A stretch of 64,000 bases of DNA from Ferdinandcohnia sp047246645 (GCF_047246645.1 NZ_JBFOKR010000003.1:62001-126000); one strand, 5' to 3'. Positions 1 to 8,736 are shown, numbered from the stretch's first letter. The notes: a model not told the origin generated them from the sequence alone. A program made the numbers and translations.

Positions 1-347
1 CATTGGCTCAAGCAAAGGTCCAGCCAGATTGGGTTACAAAGGCGATATACGATGGTATCCAACTCATTGGTTTTACAATGTATGGTCTAGAAACAGAACA
101 TAATCGCTATGAATTATGTAGAATCATGATTGATCATAAATACCAAGGTAAAGGATATGGAACAGCTGCTGTTAAAGAAGTTATCGATGAGATGGTACGA
201 ACATTACCTTATTGTACCGAGATTTATTTATCTGTTATACCGGAAAACAAGGCAGCAATCCACGTATATACGGAAGCTGGATTTAAAAAGACTGGAGAAA
301 TTATTAAAGGCTTTGTTGATGAGGATGTATACTGCTATAAGGTGTAG
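1..347 (+). CDS. GNAT N-acetyltransferase, BltD/spermidine acetyltransferase-like (5' end outside window)
   Basis: The reading frame is open from the left edge, so the true start lies upstream; the 114 residues seen are the C-terminal two thirds of a GNAT fold. The acetyl-CoA pyrophosphate loop is visible as QGKGYG about 50 residues in, followed by the typical ENKAAIHVYTEAGFKKTG segment that forms the last helix and strand. The sequence around GFTMYGLE resembles polyamine acetyltransferases of the BltD type, but substrate choice cannot be read from sequence alone. The next gene follows after 30 bases on the same strand, so the two may be cotranscribed. Confidence 0.8.
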   Translation, partial: LAQAKVQPDWVTKAIYDGIQLIGFTMYGLETEHNRYELCRIMIDHKYQGKGYGTAAVKEVIDEMVRTLPYCTEIYLSVIPENKAAIHVYTEAGFKKTGEIIKGFVDEDVYCYKV

Positions 348-377
348 TTGTGTGTCTAAGGTGGAAGGAGTAGAAGT

Positions 378-1361
378 GTGAAAGCAATCGCAATTGGTAT
401 TTTATCGTCCGTGTTTTTTGCTGTTACTTTTATTTTAAATCGTTCAATGGAACTATCAGGTGGAAGCTGGTTATGGAGTTCCTCGTTGCGATATTTCTTT
501 ATGCTCCCGTTTTTATTAGGTATCGTGCTTATACGAGGGAACATGAAGGGGCTGTTAAACGAACTCCGTTTACATCCAATAAAGTGGATGTTTTGGAGTA
601 CAGTAGGGTTCGGGTTGTTCTATGCACCTTTAACTTTTGCCGCAGCATCAGGACCCGGTTGGTTAGTTGCAGGAACTTGGCAATTTGTAATTATTGCTGG
701 ACTTCTGGTTGTACCTGTATTTTATAAAACTGTTCAAACAGAAAAAGGAGAGCAGCGGGTACGTGAGAAAATACCGTTTAAGGGACTTATTTTTTCTTGT
801 TTTATTTTTATCGGTATTATTTTGATTCAGCTACAAGAAGCAAGCGAAGGGTTCAGCGCAGAAATGTTATTGTTAGGTGTGCTCCCAGTTGTAGTTGCTG
901 CGTTTGCCTATCCATTAGGTAATCGTAAAATGATGGAGCATTGTAAAAATGAGTTCGATACCTTTCAACGGGTCCTAGGAATGACGATTGCTTCAACACC
1001 ATTCTGGTTAGTCATTGCTGGAACAGGAGCAGCTACAGTTGGTTTACCGAGCATGGATCAAGTTATACAATCTTTCATTGTTGGCATTTCATCGGGTGTG
1101 ATTGCAACTGTACTCTTCTTCTTTGCGACTGAGCTTGTAAAACATGATCAAAGTAAATTGGCGGCTGTAGAAGCTACTCAAGCTACACAAATTTTATTTG
1201 TCATGTTAGGTGAAATTGTTCTGTTGAATGAATCAATACCAAGCGTTTATTCATTTATCGGTCTGCTAATGATCATCGTTGGAATGGTACTTCACAGTTT
1301 ATTTTCAAATAGGAAAATGCCCCTTAAGCCAAGCAAATTACAAGGTAAAGTGGGGATTTAA
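378..1361 (+). CDS. DMT-superfamily transporter, multidrug-resistance EmrE-like family
   Basis: A 327-residue hydrophobic protein with about ten predicted membrane helices in two repeated halves, the usual layout of EamA/DMT carriers. The N-terminal half (AIAIGILSSVFFAVTFILNRSM) and the GPGWLVAGTWQF segment near residue 95 resemble the Bacillus family annotated as multidrug resistance efflux transporter. The start is GTG at 378, preceded by GGAAGGAG. A hairpin terminator follows directly. The substrate is unknown; the family name is historical and does not prove drug efflux. Confidence 0.75.
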   Translation: MKAIAIGILSSVFFAVTFILNRSMELSGGSWLWSSSLRYFFMLPFLLGIVLIRGNMKGLLNELRLHPIKWMFWSTVGFGLFYAPLTFAAASGPGWLVAGTWQFVIIAGLLVVPVFYKTVQTEKGEQRVREKIPFKGLIFSCFIFIGIILIQLQEASEGFSAEMLLLGVLPVVVAAFAYPLGNRKMMEHCKNEFDTFQRVLGMTIASTPFWLVIAGTGAATVGLPSMDQVIQSFIVGISSGVIATVLFFFATELVKHDQSKLAAVEATQATQILFVMLGEIVLLNESIPSVYSFIGLLMIIVGMVLHSLFSNRKMPLKPSKLQGKVGI

Positions 1362-1362
1362 T

Positions 1363-1388
1363 GGTGTCTCAAGTGAGGCATCTTTTTT
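1363..1388 (+). terminator. Rho-independent terminator of the EmrE-like gene
   Basis: GGTGTCTC and GAGGCATC form an 8-bp stem with two G-U pairs around a 4-base loop, followed by six T. Confidence 0.75.
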
Positions 1389-1395
1389 AATGAAG

Positions 1396-1424
1396 TCAAA
1401 AACACTCCCCATTACTGAGGAGTG
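1396..1424 (-). terminator. Terminator of clpE
   Basis: Read on the minus strand, CACTCC and GGAGTG pair around a 10-base loop and are followed by TTTTTG. It lies just beyond the clpE stop codon. Confidence 0.75.
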
Positions 1425-1432
1425 CCAGAGAA

Positions 1433-3559
1433 TTATTTAATGACTATCTTATCGTTTTCCATCGTTACAACAAGAGTCGTTTTGTTTTCATCTTCTAGTA
1501 GAACATCGGTAATTTGGTCCTCTAGTTGCTCTTGAATAACACGACGAAGTGGACGTGCTCCAAAGGCAGGATGGTAACCAAGTTCAGCTAATTTTTGTTT
1601 CGCTGCTTCTTCTACTGTAATTGTAATATTTTGTTCTTGAAGTGTTGCTTCAAGTTCTTTAAGCATTAAATCAACGATTTGCAGCAGATGCTCTTTTTCA
1701 AGCTGCTTGAATTCAATAATGCTGTCAAATCGGTTTAAGAATTCTGGTTTAAAGAAAGAACCAAGTGAGTCTAAAATAGAGGACTCTTTATATGCATCTG
1801 TCTCAGCTTTTTCAAAACCTACAGTAATCTTCTTATGACCGACACCAGCGTTACTAGTCATAATAATGACAGTTTCTTTAAAGCTGACAGTTCTGCCTTG
1901 GCTATCTGTTAGTCGGCCATCTTCTAAGATTTGAAGGAACATGTGTTGAACATCTGGATGTGCTTTTTCAATTTCATCTAACAGGATAATGCTATATGGG
2001 TTTCTACGTACCTTTTCTGTTAATTGTCCAGCTTCTTCATGACCTACATATCCTGGAGGTGAACCAATAATTTTTGAAACAGAATGTTTCTCCATGTATT
2101 CACTCATATCAAGACGAATCATAGCATCTTTAGAGCCAAATAATTCTTCAGCGAGTGTTTTTGTAAGCTCAGTTTTACCCACACCTGTTGGTCCTACGAA
2201 TAGGAAAGTACCAATTGGTCTTGTTTTTGCTTTTAAGCCTGCACGGCTACGTCGAACCGCTTTAGCTACCTTCGAAACTGCTTCTTCTTGACCAATAACC
2301 TTTTTCGCTAAGTTTTCCGCAAGATATTTCAATTTTTCTTGTTCATTTTCTTGAAGCTTACCTACAGGAATACCTGTTTTCTTTTCAATAATTTGTTGGA
2401 TATTTTTAACATCTACAACATGTTCTTCATTTCTTTCAGGAGTATTTAGCTGCTTCTCAAGAAGAATTTCTTGGTGACGTAGCTTAGCAGCAAGTTCATA
2501 GTCTTCCTCTGAAGCTGCCTTTTCCTTTTCTGCAGCAATCTTTGCAAGTTGTTCTTCAAGGTCTTTTGAGTTTGTACCACCAGAAAGAAGGTTCATTTTT
2601 GAGCCTGCTTCATCTAATAGGTCAATTGCTTTGTCTGGTAAAAAGCGATCTTGGATGTAACGATGTGATAGAGTTACGCACGCTTTAATCGCCTCATCTG
2701 AGTATTTGACGTTATGGAAGTCTTCGTATTTCGTTTTTATACCTTCTAGTATTTGAATCGCTTCTTCAATAGTTGGCTCATCTACAGTTACTGGCTGGAA
2801 GCGTCGTTCAAGAGCTGCGTCTTTTTCGATTTGTCGATATTCTTTAAGTGTTGTTGCACCGACAACCTGAAGTTCGCCACGTGCTAGTGCAGGTTTTAAG
2901 ATGTTACCAGCGTCCATTGAGCCTTCAGCAGACCCTGCACCAACAAGTAGATGAATTTCATCGATGAAAAGAATAATATTTTTGCGTTTTTGTAGTTCAG
3001 CAATTAATTGCTTCATTCTTTCTTCAAATTGACCACGAATACCTGTGTTTGCAACAAGTGAAGCTACATCCAGTAAATAAACTTGTTTATTCAAAAGCTT
3101 ACCTGGTGCTTTGCCTTCTGAAATTTGTAAAGCTAAACCTTCAGCGATAGCGGTTTTACCAACACCTGGTTCTCCAATTAGGACTGGGTTATTTTTATTA
3201 CGGCGATTTAGAATTTCAATAACACGTTGAATTTCCTCATCTCGTCCGATAACAGGGTCAATTAAACCTGCTTTGGCCATTTGTGTTAGGTTGCGGCCAA
3301 AATGGTCAAGAAGACCACCGCCGTTACCACCGTGTTTTGGCTGTGCTTGTTGATTCATATTCATTTGTTGTCCAGAAAAACCTTTTAGCATGTCATCAAA
3401 TGAAAAATTAGGAAAACCATTCATTCCTGAAGGTATTTTCATGTTGTTTTTCTCCTTTGCATAACATTCGTGGCAAAGCTGAATTTGTCTTTTCTCATGA
3501 TTAAATTGAATGTGTAATTGTACTGTTGCTTCGTTTTGGTTACATGCTTGACAAATCAT
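1433..3559 (-). CDS. clpE: ATP-dependent Clp protease ATP-binding subunit ClpE
   Basis: A HSP100/Clp unfoldase that feeds substrates to ClpP in protein quality control. Order: an N-terminal four-cysteine zinc finger (CQAC...CHEC, residues 3-34) that separates ClpE from ClpC, a Gln/Gly-rich linker, AAA module 1 with Walker A GEPGVGKT and Walker B LFIDEIH, a UVR-like coiled middle region, and AAA module 2 with GPTGVGKT and ILLDEIE. The start is ATG at 3559 (MICQAC...), preceded by AGGAGG; an in-frame TTG two codons upstream is less likely because the zinc finger begins at MICQAC. Length 708 residues fits the family. Three CtsR boxes upstream indicate class III heat-shock control. Confidence 0.96.
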   Translation of the reverse strand: MICQACNQNEATVQLHIQFNHEKRQIQLCHECYAKEKNNMKIPSGMNGFPNFSFDDMLKGFSGQQMNMNQQAQPKHGGNGGGLLDHFGRNLTQMAKAGLIDPVIGRDEEIQRVIEILNRRNKNNPVLIGEPGVGKTAIAEGLALQISEGKAPGKLLNKQVYLLDVASLVANTGIRGQFEERMKQLIAELQKRKNIILFIDEIHLLVGAGSAEGSMDAGNILKPALARGELQVVGATTLKEYRQIEKDAALERRFQPVTVDEPTIEEAIQILEGIKTKYEDFHNVKYSDEAIKACVTLSHRYIQDRFLPDKAIDLLDEAGSKMNLLSGGTNSKDLEEQLAKIAAEKEKAASEEDYELAAKLRHQEILLEKQLNTPERNEEHVVDVKNIQQIIEKKTGIPVGKLQENEQEKLKYLAENLAKKVIGQEEAVSKVAKAVRRSRAGLKAKTRPIGTFLFVGPTGVGKTELTKTLAEELFGSKDAMIRLDMSEYMEKHSVSKIIGSPPGYVGHEEAGQLTEKVRRNPYSIILLDEIEKAHPDVQHMFLQILEDGRLTDSQGRTVSFKETVIIMTSNAGVGHKKITVGFEKAETDAYKESSILDSLGSFFKPEFLNRFDSIIEFKQLEKEHLLQIVDLMLKELEATLQEQNITITVEEAAKQKLAELGYHPAFGARPLRRVIQEQLEDQITDVLLEDENKTTLVVTMENDKIVIK

Positions 3560-3593
3560 AAACAAAATACCTCCTAATTATTAAATATTTTGA

Positions 3594-3610
3594 TTTGACT
3601 ATATTTGACC
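3594..3610 (-). promoter_or_regulatory. CtsR operator, clpE-proximal
   Basis: On the minus strand the site reads GGTCAAATATAGTCAAA, a full match to the CtsR consensus RGTCAAANANRGTCAAA (direct heptads). It lies 35 bases upstream of the clpE start codon. Confidence 0.88.
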
Positions 3611-3673
3611 AATAGAATATATAAAAACCGTGTTACCACGGATTATAAGTTAAAAGTAGCAGGTCAGGATGCG

Positions 3674-3690
3674 TTTGACTATCTTTGACC
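3674..3690 (-). promoter_or_regulatory. CtsR operator, middle
   Basis: The minus strand reads GGTCAAAGATAGTCAAA, again a full consensus CtsR site, centrally placed between clpE and ykvI. Confidence 0.88.
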
Positions 3691-3706
3691 TTTGACTTCA
3701 TTATAC

Positions 3707-3723
3707 TTTGACCTTTTTTGACT
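3707..3723 (-). promoter_or_regulatory. CtsR operator, ykvI-proximal
   Basis: The minus strand reads AGTCAAAAAAGGTCAAA, a third consensus site. It lies about 105 bases before the chosen ykvI start, so it may also influence ykvI. Confidence 0.8.
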
Positions 3724-3828
3724 TTCAAGAGAAAAGCACTAGAAATTTTTTCCGTCCTAATAGCTCGTCTTATTTGTCTTCCTTACACATATATATCAAG
3801 TAAATGGACGAATAATGAGGTGGCTAGT

Positions 3829-4872
3829 GTGCGTGGGAATTGGGGAGCAGCGTTTCAAATAGGTGCTGTTTATGTTGGCACGATTGTAGGAGCAGGCTTT
3901 GCAACAGGAAGAGAAATTGTAGAATTTTTTACTCAGTACGGGATCTATGGTTTAGCAGGAATTGGAATAAGCGGCTTTTTATTTATTTGGTTAGGGACAA
4001 GGATTATGTTGATCGCAAATAGAATTCAGGCTGATTCTTATAAGGAGTTTAATGAATATTTATTTGGGAAAAAAGCGGCCATAATCGTGAATATACTTAT
4101 GCTTTTAGTACTAGTCGGTGTATCTTCGGTAATGCTATCGGGAGCAGGGGCAGTATTTCACGAGCAGCTCGGATTGTCTTATCAACTCGGTATTTTTCTT
4201 ACAATTATTCTTTCTATTTTTGTATTGCTATTTGGTATAAAGGGTTTATTCGGGGTCAACATGTTTGTTGTGCCAATCATGATATTCTTTAGTGTTGTAT
4301 TAGCTATTGAGGTAATTGTGACAGAACCAGTGAGTATTTTACAAACAGTTGAAACAGAGCATACAAGCTATCGATGGATTATCTCTCCTTTTTTATATGC
4401 AGCTTTCAATTTAACGATGGCGATGCCGGTGCTAGTCCCACTGGCAAAGGAAATGAAGGACGAGAAAACGTTGAGATGGGGAGGACTAATAGGTGGGGGC
4501 TCTCTTTGCTTAATTCTCCTAACAAGTCATATTTCACTGTCTGCATTACCAGATGTAAAATTATATGAAATACCAATGGCGGAGGTTATGAAGCATTTCA
4601 TGTTTACGTTCTATTGGTTGTACATTCTTGTCATTTACGGAGAAATTTTCACTTCTGTAATAGGAAATATCTTTGGTTTGGAAAGACAAGTAAGGAAAAT
4701 GATAAAGGTTCCTTCATTGATGATTGTAGGGGGTATCCTGGCAGTATCCTATGTAATCAGTCAGTTAGGTTATGGATCTCTTATCTCATTTTTGTATCCT
4801 TTGTTTGGTTATGTAAGTCTTATTGTATTAGTCCTGTTATCTAGGCCAATTAAGCATTTACCGAAAAGGTAA
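3829..4872 (+). CDS. ykvI: YkvI-family multipass membrane protein, transporter-like
   Basis: A 347-residue protein with about ten membrane helices and the opening AAFQIGAVYVGTIVGAGFATGREI, a glycine-rich unwound-helix motif of the LeuT/APC-fold type. The frame is open from 3718, but I place the start at GTG 3829 because GAGGTGG precedes it, because the extension would run through a CtsR operator, and because the resulting length equals that I recall for B. subtilis YkvI. It is divergent from clpE, an arrangement I remember from B. subtilis. Transported substrate is unknown. A hairpin terminator follows. Confidence 0.85.
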   Translation: MRGNWGAAFQIGAVYVGTIVGAGFATGREIVEFFTQYGIYGLAGIGISGFLFIWLGTRIMLIANRIQADSYKEFNEYLFGKKAAIIVNILMLLVLVGVSSVMLSGAGAVFHEQLGLSYQLGIFLTIILSIFVLLFGIKGLFGVNMFVVPIMIFFSVVLAIEVIVTEPVSILQTVETEHTSYRWIISPFLYAAFNLTMAMPVLVPLAKEMKDEKTLRWGGLIGGGSLCLILLTSHISLSALPDVKLYEIPMAEVMKHFMFTFYWLYILVIYGEIFTSVIGNIFGLERQVRKMIKVPSLMIVGGILAVSYVISQLGYGSLISFLYPLFGYVSLIVLVLLSRPIKHLPKR

Positions 4873-4978
4873 TTAAGTAAAAAAATCAAAAATATTTTTA
4901 AATAACCCTCTTATTAAAAAATAGAGGATCCTAAATGGGAAAAAAAGTATTTCAGGAATATGGTAAAAAAATCAACAA

Positions 4979-5026
4979 GGAAATCAGAAATGGAATAACG
5001 CCCATCTTTCTGTTTCCTTTTTTTTT
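4979..5026 (+). terminator. Terminator of ykvI
   Basis: An imperfect stem (GGAAA-CAGAAA-TGG against CCA-TTTCTG-TTTCC) is followed by a run of nine T. Confidence 0.65.
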
Positions 5027-5053
5027 GTTTTATTCGCTTTTTCACCCTTCCTT

Positions 5054-5653
5054 CTAAAAAATAGGAAATAATACAAGTAGGAATAGATTAAAAACAAGAT
5101 GCGACAAAATAACAATACCTATATTTTGCTTCCACAAATACAGAGCACCCCAAACAATTCCACCCATAAAAGTGGCAAGTAAAAACAATGGACTACCAGT
5201 GTAAATATTTGCTGAAGTATATAAAAGGGCAGAGACGATAATTAGCCAATTTTTATTATGAAGGACGTGTGAGAGCTTCTTTTGAATAAAGCCTCTCCAA
5301 AAAAGCTCTTCACCTGGAATAATAATGAGGAACAATAGGATAAAATTCCAAGATGTAACAGGCTTTATTTTACTGTAGAGTTTGACAACCTCTGTCAGTT
5401 GATCTGGAAATATATAACCCGAGATTATTTTTCCTATGAAGAACAAAGCATACATAAACAGACCAGAAAATATACCGAGTAGAATAGTTAGAGCGCTACT
5501 CTTTTTCCAATCATATGTTCCCAAAATTGTTGCAGCTATAGTTAATACGAGAAATGAAAGTGGGAAAACTGTCCAAAAAGGGAAATTAGATTGAAAGCTG
5601 ATTGCTAGTAAAACATGGGCAATAATAAGTAGTAGATAAAAGGACTTTTGCAA
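5054..5653 (-). CDS. CPBP-family intramembrane glutamic protease (CAAX/Abi type)
   Basis: A 199-residue membrane protein with five or six hydrophobic segments. The glutamate motif EELFWRGF lies at about residues 116-123, followed by TSANIYTGSPLF and the C-terminal motif HLVFNLFLL (motif 3, H near 185), the three hallmarks of the CPBP (PF02517) family. In Gram-positive bacteria such proteins often act in bacteriocin self-immunity or membrane protein maturation; its role here is open. The start is TTG 5653, spaced after GAGGGG. It is monocistronic and convergent with ykvI. Confidence 0.8.
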   Translation of the reverse strand: MQKSFYLLLIIAHVLLAISFQSNFPFWTVFPLSFLVLTIAATILGTYDWKKSSALTILLGIFSGLFMYALFFIGKIISGYIFPDQLTEVVKLYSKIKPVTSWNFILLFLIIIPGEELFWRGFIQKKLSHVLHNKNWLIIVSALLYTSANIYTGSPLFLLATFMGGIVWGALYLWKQNIGIVILSHLVFNLFLLVLFPIF

Positions 5654-5773
5654 AAGGACCCCTCATTTCAAAGATGTATCGATGTCATTTTACCATGTCA
5701 GTGTTTTTTTTAGAATAAATTATCGGTTCCGACTAAAGCTATAGATGATATTTCGAAAGAAGGAGAGTTCAAT

Positions 5774-5899
5774 ATGTCACAATCAAAACGACAAGAAGAA
5801 CGTCAATGGACAGTACGCAAGCAATCCCAGAATCCTCATGGGAAAGTCAAATCATTTGATGAGCTAGCTGATGAAGCAGGTAAAAATAAGAAAGAATAA
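5774..5899 (+). CDS. Small charged protein, 41 residues
   Basis: An ATG start at 5774 follows GAAGGAGAG with good spacing, and the frame runs 41 codons to TAA. The product begins MSQSKRQEERQWTVRKQ and contains NPHGKVKSFDELADEAG; it is hydrophilic, with no membrane segment. It resembles short conserved Bacillaceae proteins, possibly of the DUF6254 type, a match from memory only. A second tiny gene follows 15 bases downstream, so the pair is probably one transcript ending at the hairpin at 6055. Confidence 0.65.
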   Translation: MSQSKRQEERQWTVRKQSQNPHGKVKSFDELADEAGKNKKE

Positions 5900-5914
5900 G
5901 AGGGGGTAAGTAGT

Positions 5915-6043
5915 ATGGCAAAGCGCGATAGTCACAAAAACCAACAGAAGAAAATGAAAAAAGCTTCAGACGCCATAGGTACTGATAAGGATTTCGGAAA
6001 TGACCTCGCTGAAACAAAGCATAATGAGTTAAGAGGAAAATAG
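5915..6043 (+). CDS. Small lysine-rich protein, 42 residues
   Basis: An ATG at 5915 is preceded by AGGGGGTAAG and encodes 42 residues (MAKRDSHKNQQKKMKK...ELRGK). It is highly charged and hydrophilic, like many minor spore or DNA-associated small proteins, but I recognise no family. It is the second gene of a two-gene unit and is followed at once by a strong terminator, which supports it being real. Confidence 0.6.
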   Translation: MAKRDSHKNQQKKMKKASDAIGTDKDFGNDLAETKHNELRGK

Positions 6044-6054
6044 GTATATGCTGT

Positions 6055-6087
6055 GCACACTCTTCTTTTGTAGGGTGTGCTTTTTTG
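6055..6087 (+). terminator. Terminator of the two small genes
   Basis: GCACACT pairs with GGTGTGC across an 11-base loop and is followed by six T. Confidence 0.75.
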
Positions 6088-6102
6088 ATGGGTTGGAAGA
6101 GA

Positions 6103-6249
6103 GATACGAGTGGTGCTGGAGCCGAAAAAGGAATGAGCACCCCCCGAAAGTGAAAGATGCGTGTGGTGCTTGAGCCGAAAAGAGGAGGAGCGCCCCCCGA
6201 AAGCGGAAGATGCGTGTGGCACTGAAGACCAAATAAAAGGAACACCACC
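6103..6249. repeat. Intergenic tandem repeat, three copies of 53 bp
   Basis: Units start at 6103, 6156 and 6209. Each carries GTGTGGTGCT-like and CCCCCCGAAAG motifs, with an internal inverted repeat (GGTGCT...AGCACC in unit 1, the weaker GGTGCT...AGCGCC in unit 2); the third unit is diverged and shortened. The G+C content is visibly higher than in the flanks. Long reading frames on the minus strand across it have no ribosome binding site and are by-products of the repetition. It fills most of the 338-bp space between the small genes and rarD. Confidence 0.8.
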
Positions 6250-6381
6250 CAATATAGCCAGATAATGTGTAATCTAAAGTATTATTTAAAATTACCAAAT
6301 CATTTTAGTTGTGATACTTCGGAAACCAAAATATAATTAACAAATAGTGTAAGTTTTAATGGGAATGAGGGAGTAACTATC

Positions 6382-7323
6382 ATGGGGAATACAGATATAA
6401 AGGAATATAAAGTTGGGGTCATTTATACAGCAGTAGCGTATATTGTGTGGGGCGTCTTGCCATTATATTGGAAGTTGTTAGATCATATCTCACCACTCGA
6501 GATCCTTGCGCACCGTATTGTCTGGTCGCTAGTGTTTGTGCTTGGAATAATCCTAGTTTCAAATAAAGGTCGACAACTAACAAGCAATCTTAAAATGATC
6601 TTTAGTAATAAATTAAAATTAATTGGGGTAGTGGCATCTTCTTTATTAATTAGTATAAACTGGGCTACATATATTTGGGCGGTAAATTCTGATCATATTA
6701 TTGAAGCTAGCTTAGGATATTATATAAACCCTTTAGTTAGCGTATTATTGGGAATCATTGTGCTAAAGGAACGACTCCATTTCTGGCAAGGAATTTCCTT
6801 TGGATTAGCAGCAGTTGGTGTTCTAATCTTAACATTCCAATACGGGAGTTTTCCGTGGGTTGCAATAACCCTTGCTATAAGCTTTGGATTCTATGGATTA
6901 ACAAAGAAACTAGCAAAACTGGATTCATTGATTGGCCTAGCAATGGAAACGATGGTAGTTGCACCAATTGCTTTAATTTATTTGACTTGGTTATACCGTG
7001 GTGGGGTGGATTCTTTTTCAATAGCTCCTATTGATATCAAGTTATTGATGATGGGAGCAGGCATTGCAACAGCTTTACCACTATTATGGTTTGCTGCTGG
7101 TGCAAATCGAATTCCACTTTCAATGGTTGGAATACTTCAATATATTGCACCAACTATTAGTCTATTACTTGGGGTGTTTTTATTCCATGAACACTTTACA
7201 AAGACTCACTTGCTAACTTTCATATTCATATGGACTGCACTTCTAATTTACTCACTTTCAAGAACCAAATTGCTAACATCGATTCAACCGAAATTGCAAA
7301 AGAATAAGTCATTAGGTGCATAA
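6382..7323 (+). CDS. rarD: RarD-type EamA transporter
   Basis: A 313-residue carrier with ten hydrophobic segments in two EamA halves. The N-terminus (GVIYTAVAYIVWGVLPLYWKLL) and the motif EILAHRIVWSL are characteristic of the RarD subfamily, historically tied to chloramphenicol sensitivity in other bacteria and otherwise of unknown substrate. The start ATG 6382 is preceded by GAATGAGGGAG. It stands alone and ends before a bidirectional hairpin shared with ykvS. Confidence 0.88.
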   Translation: MGNTDIKEYKVGVIYTAVAYIVWGVLPLYWKLLDHISPLEILAHRIVWSLVFVLGIILVSNKGRQLTSNLKMIFSNKLKLIGVVASSLLISINWATYIWAVNSDHIIEASLGYYINPLVSVLLGIIVLKERLHFWQGISFGLAAVGVLILTFQYGSFPWVAITLAISFGFYGLTKKLAKLDSLIGLAMETMVVAPIALIYLTWLYRGGVDSFSIAPIDIKLLMMGAGIATALPLLWFAAGANRIPLSMVGILQYIAPTISLLLGVFLFHEHFTKTHLLTFIFIWTALLIYSLSRTKLLTSIQPKLQKNKSLGA

Positions 7324-7381
7324 AAAGTGCAAGGTTCCTGGAGTTAGCCGCCAAAAACTATTAACCTTTTTTCATGGAAAA

Positions 7382-7403
7382 GGGCTACCAATTCTGGTAG
7401 CCC
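7382..7403. terminator. Bidirectional terminator between rarD and ykvS
   Basis: GGGCTACC and GGTAGCCC form a perfect 8-bp stem. A short T-rich stretch follows on the minus strand (TTTTCC) and ATTT on the plus strand. Confidence 0.65.
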
Positions 7404-7416
7404 ATTTAAAATTTAC

Positions 7417-7596
7417 TTATGATTCAATAATACGGTAATTTTTATGATTAACAACTGTTCGTCTTTCTAAGTCTAGGTCTCTATAATTATCCATATATGT
7501 TAGGTCGACGATTACAGAGTTTTCGTTTACTTTTTCTACAATACCTTTGAGACCTTCTTTGAATTCAATGATATCTCCAATAGCAGCGATTTTCAT
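7417..7596 (-). CDS. ykvS: DUF2187-family protein YkvS
   Basis: A 59-residue protein that looks like a small KOW/SH3-like beta barrel (GDIIEFKEGLKGIVEKVNENSVIVDLTY). It matches the DUF2187 family, with B. subtilis YkvS of about the same size. The start is ATG 7596, preceded by AAAGGGTGAG; an extension to 7617 would read through that ribosome binding site. Function is unknown. It is a single gene, convergent with rarD. Confidence 0.8.
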   Translation of the reverse strand: MKIAAIGDIIEFKEGLKGIVEKVNENSVIVDLTYMDNYRDLDLERRTVVNHKNYRIIES

Positions 7597-7806
7597 TAAC
7601 TCACCCTTTCTCAACATTCAATGAATCTTAGAAATTGAGATTCTTGAATTATTTTTCCAAAAATACAATTAATTTATATTTTGCCTTACTTTTATGGTAA
7701 CGTAAAGAATTTTTGTGCAATTATCGTCAAAAAATGTAAAAAGTGTGACAATACCAACAGATTTACTTATCGTATTTTACTATATAAATAGAAGGAGAGA
7801 AGAAAA

Positions 7807-8658
7807 GTGAAGGACGTAGGACTTGTTTTAGAGGGCGGAGGTATGCGCGGTGTGTACACAGCAGGCGTTCTCGATTATTTTATGGAACAAAACATTTACC
7901 TGCCTTACGTAATTGGCGTGTCTGCGGGTGCATGTATGGCTGCATCTTACTTATCCCGGCAAAAGGGAAGAAATCGGACTGTCAACATAGAGTATGTTAA
8001 TGATCCAAAGTATTTATCTTTCCGTAACCTTATTAAACATAAACAACTATTTGGGATGGATTATATTTTCGATGAAATACCAAATAAACTTGTACCGTAT
8101 GATTACAATTCTTTTACTAATTCAAAAGAAGAGTTCGTTATTGGAACAACGGACTGTGAAACTGGACAACCTCTTTACTTTAATAAAGAGGAATACGGAA
8201 ATGATATATTGACAGTCATTAGAGCATCAAGTTCATTGCCTTTTGTCGCACCGATTATTGATTATAAAGGAAAAAAACTTTTAGACGGTGGTATTTCAGA
8301 TCCGATACCAGTTGTAAAAGCTCAAAAAGATGGTTTTGAAAAGAATATTGTGATTCTAACTAGAAACCGCGGTTACAACAAAAAGAAATCTAGTATGACA
8401 TGGATGGTAAGGAGAACTTATAAGGATTATCCAGAATTAGCAAATGTGATGGAAAGAAGGTACCAAGTCTATAATGATACGATTGCCTATCTTGAGGATC
8501 AGGAAAAAGCAGGTAAGGTTTTTGTAATTAGTCCATCCGAACCTTTGGAAGTTGGTAGAGTGGAAAGAAATCCAGTGAAGCTGTCTAAACTTTATGAACT
8601 TGGATATAACGATACATCCATGATGTTTGAACGTTTCCAAGATTGGTTGAAGGCATAG
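7807..8658 (+). CDS. Patatin-like phospholipase
   Basis: A 283-residue patatin-fold hydrolase. The oxyanion-hole loop GGGMRG (residues 10-15), the nucleophile elbow GVSAG with Ser39, and the catalytic Asp in LDGGISDPIPV (about residue 160) are all present, so the Ser-Asp dyad is intact. There is no signal peptide, so it is probably cytoplasmic and acts on lipid esters at the membrane. The start is GTG 7807 after AGAAGGAGAG. It is monocistronic and ends in a terminator. Confidence 0.87.
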   Translation: MKDVGLVLEGGGMRGVYTAGVLDYFMEQNIYLPYVIGVSAGACMAASYLSRQKGRNRTVNIEYVNDPKYLSFRNLIKHKQLFGMDYIFDEIPNKLVPYDYNSFTNSKEEFVIGTTDCETGQPLYFNKEEYGNDILTVIRASSSLPFVAPIIDYKGKKLLDGGISDPIPVVKAQKDGFEKNIVILTRNRGYNKKKSSMTWMVRRTYKDYPELANVMERRYQVYNDTIAYLEDQEKAGKVFVISPSEPLEVGRVERNPVKLSKLYELGYNDTSMMFERFQDWLKA

Positions 8659-8660
8659 TA

Positions 8661-8697
8661 AAAGGAAGGAGGACTATTTGTTCTCCTTCCTTTATTT
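8661..8697 (+). terminator. Terminator of the patatin gene
   Basis: AAAGGAAGGAG and CTCCTTCCTTT form a perfect 11-bp stem followed by a T-rich tail. Confidence 0.8.
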
Positions 8698-8736
8698 ACT
8701 GTATACAATAAGTCTCCCATACTCCCCTTGTTAACT

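Noticed and set aside
5847..6298. Three overlapping minus-strand reading frames of about 90-130 codons with repeated motifs
   Set aside because: They run through the 53-bp repeat and antisense to two small genes with good ribosome sites; none has a Shine-Dalgarno. The repetition keeps the frames open.
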